From positions 1-64,000 of the forward strand of contig CAJUTE010000009.1 in the NCBI GenBank assembly GCA_910589555.1: DNA of 64,000 nucleotides, written 5' to 3'. Within the stretch, counting starts at the first letter, position 1. Every line of letters begins with the position of its first letter. The notes beneath the pieces were generated by a model, which saw nothing but the letters and a program-made list of their open reading frames with translations, ran no database searches and was not told the DNA's origin. Origin of the DNA: an uncultured Muribaculum sp. GTDB taxonomy: Bacteria; Bacteroidota; Bacteroidia; Bacteroidales; Muribaculaceae. This document shows positions 44,745-52,853 of this stretch, piece after piece. A program made the position numbers and the translations under genes.

Positions 44745-45391
44745 AATCTTATGCGTCGGGTGGAGTCTATCTTCAGGTCATTTCCCACAGAGGTGGCTAT
44801 GATCGCCGCTCCCTGTTTTGCCGTTTCCTCCATGATCAGCGATGCGGCGATAGTGTTGTTCCGTTGGTCAAGGTGGCTCACCGGCTCATCAAGCAGCAGG
44901 AAGTCAAACGGCTGGCATAAGGTTCGGATTATCGCCACACGTTGCTGCTGCCCTATTGACAGGCGCGCCACGCGTTCATCGGCTTTTCCGTCTATTTCAA
45001 GTCGGGTGAGCATCTCCATGATTTCCGCCTCTGACTTGTGGCGGGTAAGGCGGTTTTTGATGTCGATATTTTCCATTACCGACAGTTCGGGAAACAGCCG
45101 CATCTCCTGCGGAAGCAAAGCTATGGATCGCTGACGCAGCTCACACCACCGGTCGATGGAGAAGCTCCGGATGTCGGTGTTGTCAAATGTGATTTTGCCT
45201 GAATAGTCGTTGCGGTTGCCGTAAATGTAGCTGCACAGGGATGACTTCCCGGTGCCCGATTCGGCATGGATAAGATAGTGTTCGCCGCGTGTGAACGTGA
45301 TTTGCGACAGCCATATTTCCGAATCAGGGTTTGTTCCCCGAAATACTTCGGGGAGCACACCCTCTAAGGTTATGGCGTTTAAACGCGTCAT
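44741..45391 (-). CDS. ABC transporter ATP-binding protein
   Basis: 216 residues, single nucleotide-binding domain. Walker A AESGTGKSS at 43-51, Q-loop LLPQEMRL near 92, signature LSIGQQQR near 143, Walker B FLLLDEP near 163 and switch region further on, where the usual His is replaced (IIATSVGND). Closest by feel to LolD/FtsE-like ATPases paired with FtsX-type permeases. Overlaps the preceding DUF4836-like gene by 4 nt. Confidence 0.85.
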   Translation of the reverse strand: MTRLNAITLEGVLPEVFRGTNPDSEIWLSQITFTRGEHYLIHAESGTGKSSLCSYIYGNRNDYSGKITFDNTDIRSFSIDRWCELRQRSIALLPQEMRLFPELSVMENIDIKNRLTRHKSEAEIMEMLTRLEIDGKADERVARLSIGQQQRVAIIRTLCQPFDFLLLDEPVSHLDQRNNTIAASLIMEETAKQGAAIIATSVGNDLKIDSTRRIRL

Positions 45392-46884
45392 CTTACGGTG
45401 TCTATTGGGGTGAAGCCGATGCTGTTGTCAGGTTCGCGGCTGTCAATCTGAGTGTTGGCGGGTGAATCGCTGTCGGCTGACATAAGCAATGCTATCTGTT
45501 CGAGCACCGGAATTGACGCATCAGTGAAAGAGAATGACATTTTAAAATCATCCTCGAGTTCCATTTTCAGGTTGAATCCTTTGCCGCCGTAGGTTGCTTC
45601 GCCGATGGCGTCGGGTATTCCGGTCCATATAGCCAGTGAATTGCCTTTAGCGACTTCGCGTGCTGCATTATTGCCCAATTGCTTCAGTGAGCGGTTGGAA
45701 AGAATGATTGAGTTCCCTTCGGCTTTAAGTGATATGGGTGCCATGCCGGGAGATTGCATGACAAATTCATCGCCATTGTAAACGATAGGCAATCCCACCA
45801 TTAAAATAATGTTACGCAGATCGCTCATGGTCTTTTTGACTTCGTTTTTCTTCATCTGGACAGCCACGGTGAAGTTAATGTTTCCGGCGATTGACGCGGG
45901 GTCGAGATGTGACGTGTTGTCAAGTCCGGCAGCGATCAAAATTGTTCCGTCAAGGCGTTTCAGGTATGGCAGCACCATGCCCGCGAGAGCGCGCTGGCGG
46001 TAGTCGAGAGGATAGATTGACTGAAAGTAGTCAATAAGCGCGTCCCAGTCGGTGTTGCCCTTTATGCCTATTGCCATCACAAATATATCAGAGGGCATGG
46101 TGTAGTCGAGAAGCGAAGTGTTGATGCGGTCAAGATAAGCGTCCATGTCTTTCTCTTTGCCGTTGCCGTCAATGAATTTTGCGTCGATCTCCAGTTTGCG
46201 GGCGTTATCTTCCACATCTCCTGATATGCAGGTCCAGCCGTCGGCGGCAGCGGAGCGCGCTATTGCAAGGCGGAATATGTCGTCGTCATCTTCCGACAGA
46301 TATTTGTGGATGCCCTTCAGCGAGGATATGGGAGTGTTGGCAGCCCTGTTAAGCTCGGCTGAAAGTGTAGCCACAGCCTTTGCGGGTTCGCCCCAGATGA
46401 GCCATCCTTGCTGATCTTTAATCACGAGATTCACATCTTCAAGGGCGTAGACATCAAATCCGTCGATGCTCTTAGGATCAGGTTCCGCGCCTATTTCGGC
46501 AATGAACGAGGACCGATTTTTTATTTTAAACGTGTAAACGTATTCCCCCGGATGCTTGAACGCATTTAAGCCTCTATCCTTTCCGCTGATGGCAAATCCT
46601 GCCATTAATTCGCGGTCAATCGAGGCAGAAGTGAGTATGGTGGTTATTTCGCGATGGCATCTTTCCGACGAGTTTACGAGAAACTTGTCAAGTGTTTCCG
46701 CAGCAGTGAGATTGCCGCCATGTTTTACGCCATCCATCGCGTCCATCAGCCTGTTGACATTGACGGTTACAATTCCCGGCGCGTCGGCAGGAATGGTGTC
46801 GAGAAGTTGGCTTTTGTGAGAGCAGCCACTGAATGACAACAGCATTGCTATCGTGGCAATCGCTGTGAGAAATCTTGCATTCAT
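45388..46884 (-). CDS. DUF4836-like lipoprotein
   Basis: 498 residues from the ATG at 46884; the open frame extends 63 codons further but lacks a signal peptide there and crosses the promoter. Lipoprotein signal (Cys21 in SFSGC) then TIPADAPGIVTVNVNRLMDAM, the opening motif of DUF4836-type proteins, and a long alpha/beta body. Function unknown. It is the first gene of an operon with an FtsX-type ABC transporter, so it may be the envelope partner or cargo of that transporter (inference). Confidence 0.7.
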   Translation of the reverse strand: MNARFLTAIATIAMLLSFSGCSHKSQLLDTIPADAPGIVTVNVNRLMDAMDGVKHGGNLTAAETLDKFLVNSSERCHREITTILTSASIDRELMAGFAISGKDRGLNAFKHPGEYVYTFKIKNRSSFIAEIGAEPDPKSIDGFDVYALEDVNLVIKDQQGWLIWGEPAKAVATLSAELNRAANTPISSLKGIHKYLSEDDDDIFRLAIARSAAADGWTCISGDVEDNARKLEIDAKFIDGNGKEKDMDAYLDRINTSLLDYTMPSDIFVMAIGIKGNTDWDALIDYFQSIYPLDYRQRALAGMVLPYLKRLDGTILIAAGLDNTSHLDPASIAGNINFTVAVQMKKNEVKKTMSDLRNIILMVGLPIVYNGDEFVMQSPGMAPISLKAEGNSIILSNRSLKQLGNNAAREVAKGNSLAIWTGIPDAIGEATYGGKGFNLKMELEDDFKMSFSFTDASIPVLEQIALLMSADSDSPANTQIDSREPDNSIGFTPIDTVR

Positions 46885-46913
46885 ATTATAAGTAATTAGA
46901 TGTAACACTATGA

Positions 46914-46921
46914 CAAAGATA
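46914..46921 (-). promoter_or_regulatory. -7 element for DUF4836-ABC operon
   Basis: TATCTTTG on the minus strand, 29 nt before the ATG at 46884; -33 box not evident. Confidence 0.5.
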
Positions 46922-47061
46922 GATATTATTTTGTTTATCGGTAGCGTGAAGCAGGAGAAATTACATGGCGTGAAATAAAGGTGTCTTAGTGGTCGGACAA
47001 TTGGAGGAAGTTCCTGATAGCCATTTTTATGAGGAGGGTGGGAGATGTGCGTAAAAATTTG

Positions 47062-47069
47062 TATATTTG
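47062..47069 (+). promoter_or_regulatory. -7 element for Abi-associated RNA and gene
   Basis: TATATTTG, exact -7 match; transcription predicted from about 47077, just ahead of the structured RNA. No good -33 box. Confidence 0.5.
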
Positions 47070-47076
47070 TCACATA

Positions 47077-47145
47077 ACAACAAAACCCGATAGCTTGATA
47101 TACAGGGGCTACCGGGATTCAACACTGCAAAAATAGTGCTTTTTC
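47077..47145 (+). ncRNA. candidate small RNA upstream of Abi_2/AbiF-like gene
   Basis: About 70 nt. A hairpin pairs CCCGATAGC (47086-47094) with GCTACCGGG (47108-47116), nine positions with one A-C mismatch and a 13-nt loop. It is followed by a short terminator hairpin (47123-47127 with 47134-47138) and CTTTTTC. Promoter, compact structure, terminator and toxin-like gene in this order recall the abiF RNA motif reported upstream of abiF genes; the match is from memory, not from a search. The transcript may be both a free RNA and the leader of a read-through mRNA. Confidence 0.55.
47123..47145 (+). terminator. internal terminator between RNA and Abi gene
   Basis: Five-base stem CACTG/TAGTG (one G-U) with an A-rich loop, then CTTTTT. 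Weak stem, so leaky read-through into the downstream gene is expected. Confidence 0.5.
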
Positions 47146-47188
47146 TATTAGCAACAAAATATAACTCCAAAAAGATTGTTAATTTCAA

Positions 47189-47890
47189 ATGAAATACGCT
47201 GACTTTGAGAAAATAATGTCACCGCAACGCATGGAGCGTTACGTAACGGCATGTAAAGGCGACACTCGCAAGGCTATGACGCTCTATCGTTACAATCTCC
47301 AGATTTCGCAAGAGATGTTCACCATAGTTAGCTGCTTTGAGGTTGCATTGAGAAATGCCATTGATAGTAAATTATCTGAGAACTTGGGCGATGAATGGTT
47401 GCGGGATTCTATCATGTCAGGCGGAGTATTTACAGAACCCATTTTGAAAAAGACACGCGACATTATAACTTTTGCGCACCGAAAGTTGCAGCAATCACAG
47501 TCTTATACTCACCACAAGTTGTTGGCAGAAATGGAATTCGGTATTTGGAAATACATGTTCTCTCCTGTGCAATATCGTGTTACAGGACGCAATCTACTTT
47601 CCATTTTTTTTAATAAACCGCGCTCATCAAGGGAGAAGCAGTATAATCACACTTATATTTTCAATGAACTGGATAAGGTTAACTCTTTACGCAACCGCAT
47701 AGCTCATCACGAAACGATCTGTTTTGCCTCAGATACATCCACAATCGACACGTCGTATGTAATCAATATATACTCTAAGATTAAGACCCTTTTTTCTTGG
47801 ATGGGGATTGATAGCAAATCATTGCTGTATGGCTTAGATCACGTCAATCACGTGTGTGCTCAAATAAATCAGTTGAAAGCTCTCTTGTGA
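47189..47890 (+). CDS. Abi_2/AbiF-like HEPN protein (abortive infection family)
   Basis: 233 residues, all-helical. N-terminal block SCFEVALRNAIDSKL (48-62) is typical of Abi-like proteins, and SLRNRIAHHE near 167 contains a HEPN R-x4-H motif (Arg168, His173), the usual active site of HEPN ribonucleases. Abi_2 proteins give phage resistance by growth arrest in lactococci and AbiF members are reported with a small RNA partner. Base composition is visibly AT-richer than the flanking DUF4836 and guaA genes, and the gene points against both, so it looks like an inserted unit. RNase activity here is inference. Confidence 0.75.
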   Translation: MKYADFEKIMSPQRMERYVTACKGDTRKAMTLYRYNLQISQEMFTIVSCFEVALRNAIDSKLSENLGDEWLRDSIMSGGVFTEPILKKTRDIITFAHRKLQQSQSYTHHKLLAEMEFGIWKYMFSPVQYRVTGRNLLSIFFNKPRSSREKQYNHTYIFNELDKVNSLRNRIAHHETICFASDTSTIDTSYVINIYSKIKTLFSWMGIDSKSLLYGLDHVNHVCAQINQLKALL

Positions 47891-47906
47891 TCCGGTTTTA
47901 AACAGC

Positions 47907-47943
47907 AAAGCCTCATCCGTTGACGGACGAGGCTTTGGCTTTT
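47907..47943. terminator. bidirectional terminator between Abi gene and guaA
   Basis: Stem 47907-47919 with 47924-47936 (one A-C mismatch), TTGA loop, T-rich on the plus side and U-rich on the minus side. Confidence 0.75.
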
Positions 47944-47960
47944 ATTTGATAGCTGGGTGA

Positions 47961-49484
47961 TTATTCCCATTCGATTGTTGCCGGTGGTTTGGAGGAGATG
48001 TCATAGCAAACGCGGTTGACACCTTTCACCTTGTTGATGATGTCGTTGCTCACTTTAGCCATGAAGTCGTAAGGGAGATGTGCCCAGTCGGCGGTCATGG
48101 CATCGGTTGAGGTGACAGCACGGAGAGCTACGGCACGCTCGTAGGTGCGTTCGTCGCCCATTACGCCCACGCTCTGCACGGGCAGAAGGATGGCTCCTGC
48201 CTGCCATACCTGGTCATATAGCCCCCAGTCGCGCAGTCCCTGGATGAAGATGTCGTCGGCATCCTGAAGGATGGTTACTTTTTCAGGGGTTATGTCGCCG
48301 AGGATGCGCACTGCAAGTCCGGGTCCGGGGAACGGGTGGCGCTTGATGAGGTGCTCGGGCATTCCAAGCTCGCGGCCCACGGCACGCACTTCGTCTTTGA
48401 AAAGCAGTCGCAGCGGCTCGCAGAGTTTGAGATTCATCTTTTCGGGCAGACCTCCCACATTGTGGTGGCTCTTGATGGTGGTTCCGGTGATGGAAAGTGA
48501 CTCGATGCAGTCAGGGTAGATGGTTCCCTGCGCAAGCCATTTCACATCTTTTATCTTGTGAGCTTCTTCGTCAAAGACGTCGATGAAGCCCTTGCCTATG
48601 ATTTTGCGTTTGCGTTCAGGCTCGGTTACTCCGGCGAGTTCGCTGAAGAATTTCTCGGAAGCGTCAACGCCGATCACGTTCAGCCCAAGGCATTCATAGT
48701 CATGAAGCACGTTCTTGAACTCGTTTTTGCGGAGCATGCCGTGATCCACGAATATACAGGTGAGGTTCTTGCCGATAGCGCGGTTCAGGAGAACGGCGGC
48801 AACTGAAGAGTCAACGCCTCCGCTCAGTCCAAGCACCACCTTGTCATCGCCGAGCTGCTCTTTCAATGCGGCGACAGTCGACTCGATGAATGATGCGGCA
48901 CTCCAGTCCTGACGGCTTCCGCAGATGTCGACCACGAAGTTTTTAAGAAGCTGTGTTCCGTCGACCGAGTGGAATACTTCGGGATGGAACTGCACGCCCC
49001 ACAGTTTTTCTCCTTCAGCCTGATATGCGGCGATAGCCACTTTTTCGGTTGAGGCGATAGTGCGGAAATTGTCGGGGATGGCGGTGATTGTGTCGCCGTG
49101 GCTCATCCACACCTGGGTGTTGACGGGAATGTTGTTGAACAACGGATTTTCCATGTCAAATTTTGTGAGATGCGCTCTGCCGTATTCACGGGTTCCTGCC
49201 GGCTCTACCGAGCCGCCGTTGGTGTAAGCCATGAACTGGGCACCGTAGCAAATGCCGAGGATGGGGAGCCTGCCGCGTATGTTTGACAGGTCGACCTTGA
49301 AGGCATTCTCGTCATAGACTGAAAACGGGCTTCCTGAAAGAATCACGCCGATAACCGACGGATCGTCATGAGGAAACTTGTTGTAAGGCACAATCTCGCA
49401 GTAAGTGTTCAGCTCGCGCACTCGTCTACCGATAAGCTGGGTAGTTTGTGAGCCGAAATCGAGGATTATGATTTTCTCTTGCAT
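47961..49484 (-). CDS. guaA: GMP synthase (glutamine-hydrolysing)
   Basis: 507 residues. N-terminal glutamine amidotransferase with nucleophile Cys79 in LGICYGAQ and FHPEVFHS; ATP pyrophosphatase domain with PP-loop LSGGVDSS near 220; C-terminal dimerisation domain ending KPPATIEWE. Converts XMP to GMP. Own -7 element at 49521-49514. Confidence 0.97.
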   Translation of the reverse strand: MQEKIIILDFGSQTTQLIGRRVRELNTYCEIVPYNKFPHDDPSVIGVILSGSPFSVYDENAFKVDLSNIRGRLPILGICYGAQFMAYTNGGSVEPAGTREYGRAHLTKFDMENPLFNNIPVNTQVWMSHGDTITAIPDNFRTIASTEKVAIAAYQAEGEKLWGVQFHPEVFHSVDGTQLLKNFVVDICGSRQDWSAASFIESTVAALKEQLGDDKVVLGLSGGVDSSVAAVLLNRAIGKNLTCIFVDHGMLRKNEFKNVLHDYECLGLNVIGVDASEKFFSELAGVTEPERKRKIIGKGFIDVFDEEAHKIKDVKWLAQGTIYPDCIESLSITGTTIKSHHNVGGLPEKMNLKLCEPLRLLFKDEVRAVGRELGMPEHLIKRHPFPGPGLAVRILGDITPEKVTILQDADDIFIQGLRDWGLYDQVWQAGAILLPVQSVGVMGDERTYERAVALRAVTSTDAMTADWAHLPYDFMAKVSNDIINKVKGVNRVCYDISSKPPATIEWE

Positions 49485-49513
49485 GCAGCGATTATGAAGG
49501 GATTAAAACTATG

Positions 49514-49521
49514 CAAAATTA
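49514..49521 (-). promoter_or_regulatory. -7 element for guaA
   Basis: TAATTTTG on the minus strand, 29 nt before the ATG; no well-spaced -33 box. Confidence 0.5.
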
Positions 49522-49553
49522 AGCAAATTATCGCAATTATAAAAATTTGGCGG

Positions 49554-50462
49554 TCATTGGATATCAGAGATGGCTGACAAGGCTGCGGAGTATGCCGCTT
49601 CGGGCTTAAGGCGGATGACGTCGGGATTGCGTTTGAGCCAGGTGAGTTGCTTTTTGGCATACACCCGGGTGTTTTTTGCGATGCGCGCGATTGCCGTGTC
49701 GCGGTCCATCGTTCCGTCAAACCATGCAAACATCTCCTTATAGCCTACCGTGTTCAGTGAGTTGAGATGCCGCAGATGATATACTTTCCTTGCCTCCTCT
49801 TCGAGTCCGTTGGCTATCATTTCATCGACACGGCGGTTGATTCTGTCAAACAGTTCCTCGCGTGGATAGTCAATCATCATAGTGATGATGTTGAACGGAC
49901 GTTCCTTGACCGTGCCGGTGCGTAGGGAGGAGTAGGACACTCCGCTTTCGAGGCATATTTCAATGGCGTGGATGAGACGGCGATGGTTGGAGGGATCGGC
50001 TGAGGTGAGGTATTCAGGGTCGAGATTGCGTAAGATTTGCCTGATTCCTTCAATCCCTTCATCCTGATAGAGCTTCATCACATGGTCGCGCACTTGATTG
50101 CTGACTGTCGGCAGTTCGTCGATACCTTTTGTAACGGCATCGATATACATCATTGAGCCGCCACACATTATTACTTTATTGTTTTTCTGCCATAGTTTAT
50201 CAAGCAGCTTAAGCACATCCTCCTCATAGCGTGCCGCGCTGTAGTATTCGTTAAGCGAGAGTGTGCCCACGAAATGATGTTTCACCGCGTTTAATTGTTC
50301 GGGAGTGGGGGCGGCAGTGCCTATGGGTATATCGCGAAAAAGCTGGCGCGAGTCAGCCGAGATGATCTCGCATCCCAGATGTCGCGCCAGTTTTATTGAC
50401 AAGTCGGTTTTGCCTGATCCTGTTGGACCGGTGACTATTATCAGAGTCGGACGGTGATCCAT
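49554..50462 (-). CDS. miaA: tRNA dimethylallyltransferase
   Basis: 302 residues. Walker A GPTGSGKTD at 12-20, ISADSRQLFRDIPIGTAAP near 34, HFVGTLSL near 63, GGSMMYIDAVTKGIDELP near 100 and TRVYAKKQLTWLKR near 270, all family marks. Adds the isoprenoid to A37 of tRNAs reading UNN codons. Starts 3 nt after the pepT stop, so co-transcribed with it. Confidence 0.95.
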   Translation of the reverse strand: MDHRPTLIIVTGPTGSGKTDLSIKLARHLGCEIISADSRQLFRDIPIGTAAPTPEQLNAVKHHFVGTLSLNEYYSAARYEEDVLKLLDKLWQKNNKVIMCGGSMMYIDAVTKGIDELPTVSNQVRDHVMKLYQDEGIEGIRQILRNLDPEYLTSADPSNHRRLIHAIEICLESGVSYSSLRTGTVKERPFNIITMMIDYPREELFDRINRRVDEMIANGLEEEARKVYHLRHLNSLNTVGYKEMFAWFDGTMDRDTAIARIAKNTRVYAKKQLTWLKRNPDVIRLKPEAAYSAALSAISDIQ

Positions 50463-50465
50463 CGA

Positions 50466-51686
50466 TTATCGTTGAGCCACGATACGTGCGATTTCGACAA
50501 TCACATCGACAGCTTTTTCCATCGACGGAATGGGTATGAACTCATAGCGACCGTGGAAATTTAAGCCGCCGGCGAAAATGTTGGGGCAGGGCAGACCTTT
50601 GAATGACAGCTGCGCGCCGTCGGTGCCGCCACGGATGGGAACCACATGGGGAGTGACGCCCACATTGCGCATCGCATCTTCGGCTATATCGACCACGTAT
50701 TTCACCGGTTCGATTTTCTCCCTCATGTTGTAGTACTGGTCCTTGATGTCGATTTCAGTGCTGTTGGGGAATTCGTTGTTGATTTTTCTCACAAGATGCT
50801 GAAGCTCCTTCTTGCGGCGTTCGAAGCGGTCGCGGTCGTGGTCGCGTATTATATAGGTCACCACGGTCTTTTCCACGTTGCCTTCGATTGAGATCAGGTG
50901 GTAGAAACCTTCGTAGCCCTCGGTGTGCTCGGGAGTTTCCCATCGCGGCAGCATGGATGTGAAGGTGTTGGCGATGCGTATTGAATTGATCATCTTGTGC
51001 TTGGCATATCCCGGATGCACATTTCTGCCGGTGAATGTGATGCGGGCTACTGCGGCATTGAAGTTTTCATATTCAAGCTCGCCTATCTCGCCGCCATCCA
51101 TGGTGTAAGCCCAGTCGGCGGCAAATTTTTCCACATCAAATTTGTGTGCTCCTTGCCCTATCTCTTCATCGGGGTTGAATGCTATTCTGATTTTTCCGTG
51201 CTTGATTTCCGGATGATCTCTGAGGTATTTCACCGCCGAGATTATTTCTGCAATTCCGGCTTTGTCGTCGGCTCCAAGAAGGGTGTTGCCGTCGGTCACG
51301 ATAAGATTCTGCCCCTTGTAATGGTCGAGTTCGGGAAATTCACGAGGTGACAGCACGATGCCTTTTTCGGCATTGAGGGTGATGTCGCCGCCGGGATAAT
51401 TTTCCACTATTCTGGGATTGACGTGTTTGCCGGAGAGATCGGGCGATGTGTCAAGGTGGGCGATGAAGCCGATGGTGGGTATCGGCTTGTCGGTATTGGC
51501 AGGCAGAGTAGCCATCAGATAACCGTTGTCATCAAGGGATATTTCGCTCAGTCCCAGTTCGCGAAGCTCTTCTTCCAGGTGCTGTGCGAAAATCATTTGT
51601 CCCGGCGTGGAGGGCCATAGATTGGTGAACTCATCACTTTGAGTGTCGAATTTCACATATTTAAGAAATCGGTCGACTACGTTCAT
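50466..51686 (-). CDS. pepT: peptidase T (tripeptide aminopeptidase)
   Basis: 406 residues, M20B metallopeptidase. Zinc-binding motifs GFIAHLDTSPD near 72 and LGADDKAGIAEI near 140, catalytic-site NPDEEIGQGAHKFD near 172, TMDGGEIGELEYE near 196 and the C-terminal GGTDGAQLSFKGLPCPN. Releases N-terminal residues from tripeptides in the cytoplasm. Own -7 element; miaA follows. Confidence 0.95.
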   Translation of the reverse strand: MNVVDRFLKYVKFDTQSDEFTNLWPSTPGQMIFAQHLEEELRELGLSEISLDDNGYLMATLPANTDKPIPTIGFIAHLDTSPDLSGKHVNPRIVENYPGGDITLNAEKGIVLSPREFPELDHYKGQNLIVTDGNTLLGADDKAGIAEIISAVKYLRDHPEIKHGKIRIAFNPDEEIGQGAHKFDVEKFAADWAYTMDGGEIGELEYENFNAAVARITFTGRNVHPGYAKHKMINSIRIANTFTSMLPRWETPEHTEGYEGFYHLISIEGNVEKTVVTYIIRDHDRDRFERRKKELQHLVRKINNEFPNSTEIDIKDQYYNMREKIEPVKYVVDIAEDAMRNVGVTPHVVPIRGGTDGAQLSFKGLPCPNIFAGGLNFHGRYEFIPIPSMEKAVDVIVEIARIVAQR

Positions 51687-51745
51687 AGTTGTTGATTTAT
51701 AGGATTATTATTACATTAGCACTGCATCATGCAGCCATACTTTTA

Positions 51746-51753
51746 CAAAGATA
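51746..51753 (-). promoter_or_regulatory. -7 element for pepT-miaA
   Basis: TATCTTTG on the minus strand, 59 nt before the pepT ATG; -33 box not evident. Confidence 0.5.
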
Positions 51754-51819
51754 ATAAAATTTCCTAAAAATCTCAGATTAAATTATGTTGTTAATATCCG
51801 GAGGAGTTACACTGATTTG

Positions 51820-52050
51820 CTATGCATTGAATTTTCCGGTTGTGAGTTCTCGTTTAAGAATCTCGTAATTGTAAGCCGGACTCTCTATATACATTCCAGT
51901 CTTAATTTCCGAGATTTTTTCAAATGTTTCTGAATTAAACCAAGTGTTTATAGCTTCGCTAAGTGAAATTCCATTATCCACCATCAGCCAACCGATAATG
52001 TCGGTAGATATTGCTTCCAAAAGATATTGAAAGTCCTTTTTCATAATCAA
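51820..52050 (-). CDS. small protein, third gene of DUF3791/DUF3990 operon
   Basis: 76 residues, mainly helical: DFQYLLEAISTDIIGWLMVDNG, then ISLSEAINTWFNSETFEKI and GMYIESPAYNYEILKREL in shorter runs. The same small protein accompanies DUF3990 proteins in other Bacteroidota and Firmicutes as I remember. Overlaps the DUF3990 stop by 4 nt (ATGA). No DNA-binding motif is obvious. A role as antitoxin or partner is inference. Confidence 0.7.
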   Translation of the reverse strand: MIMKKDFQYLLEAISTDIIGWLMVDNGISLSEAINTWFNSETFEKISEIKTGMYIESPAYNYEILKRELTTGKFNA

Positions 52051-52520
52051 ACAATTCTTTTTAAGTGATTAATCGCAGCGGTGGTGTGAAAGAAATACTG
52101 TATGCTGAGTTCTTTGTATTCTAACCGTTTTATAAGCTCTGGCATTGAGATATATCCATCTTGAAAAAGACGGAATGAAACAACTACAGAATCATTTGCT
52201 ATTGGACCAATTACAATATCATAATCATGAGCAGGATGTTGTATTTCACGGCTTCGATTCATCATGACGAAATTAGCCCAATCCTCTGACGGTTTTTCGA
52301 ATATCTTTATTTTCAATGCTTGTGTTGCCGTCTTAAGATTGAACTCAAACTCGGTCACACACTCCTTGCCGCCGGTCCTCATGACTCGTCTGAAAGCCAT
52401 GTTGCGAGCGTGTTCAAGGTTGTCGGTTAGATAAAAGCCGCATCCGAAATCCTTAAATGGATGGCACTTGGCGAAATCAATTTGGCTTATTTGCTGATTT
52501 GATCCGTGGTAGAGTTTCAT
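52047..52520 (-). CDS. DUF3990 protein, ADP-ribosyltransferase-like fold
   Basis: 157 residues. The order of motifs fits an H-Y-Q type ADP-ribosyltransferase: LYHGS (His5), FGCGFYLTDN (Tyr30) and SIQYFFHT (Gln141), with LEHARNMAFRR after the tyrosine motif. DUF3990 has been placed in the ART superfamily by fold comparison; enzyme activity for it is not known to me. Lies between two small proteins with 4-nt overlaps on both sides, the layout of a toxin flanked by accessory or antitoxin proteins. AT-richer than pepT beside it. Confidence 0.75.
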   Translation of the reverse strand: MKLYHGSNQQISQIDFAKCHPFKDFGCGFYLTDNLEHARNMAFRRVMRTGGKECVTEFEFNLKTATQALKIKIFEKPSEDWANFVMMNRSREIQHPAHDYDIVIGPIANDSVVVSFRLFQDGYISMPELIKRLEYKELSIQYFFHTTAAINHLKRIV

Positions 52521-52780
52521 CCTATTTCTCCCCCGTTACGTTTACAAATTGCTGTAATGTCATCAATGCAGTCGTTTAACGACAGTGTGTGTTCCGCAGG
52601 ATAACATTGTTCCAAAAAATCGATGCCTTTAAACCGCAACATGTAATTTGATGCTTCCTTTATTGTCAATAAGTGCCGCTTTGCAAATTCAGTTATAGCC
52701 ATGACAATATATTCAATCATCTCTTTACCACTGGTCTCATTGTTGGCAGCAGATAATATATTAGCAGTTTCTGGTCGCAT
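52517..52780 (-). CDS. DUF3791 family small protein
   Basis: 87 residues, helical. EYIVMAITEFAKRHLLTIKEA, LRFKGIDFLEQCYPAEHTLS and the terminal TAICKRNGG (cut here into short pieces) are hallmarks of DUF3791. This family is typically encoded directly before DUF3990, as here, with a 4-nt overlap. As the first gene of the operon it takes the usual antitoxin position; this is inference. Confidence 0.75.
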   Translation of the reverse strand: MRPETANILSAANNETSGKEMIEYIVMAITEFAKRHLLTIKEASNYMLRFKGIDFLEQCYPAEHTLSLNDCIDDITAICKRNGGEIG

Positions 52781-52820
52781 ACGGGGTTATTGATTAAAAT
52801 ATTATCACTTGTAAAGTTAG

Positions 52821-52828
52821 CAAAAATA
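52821..52828 (-). promoter_or_regulatory. -7 element for DUF3791/DUF3990 operon
   Basis: TATTTTTG on the minus strand, 40 nt before the ATG at 52780, in the short gap after vsr; so the module has its own promoter. -33 box not evident (the vsr 3' end lies there). Confidence 0.5.
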
Positions 52829-52853
52829 TCCGAAATTAGGAGGTTTCCGGTTA

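Noticed and set aside
47077..47160. Small RNA region considered as a CRISPR repeat or guide array
   Set aside because: There is a single hairpin and no repeated unit or spacers.
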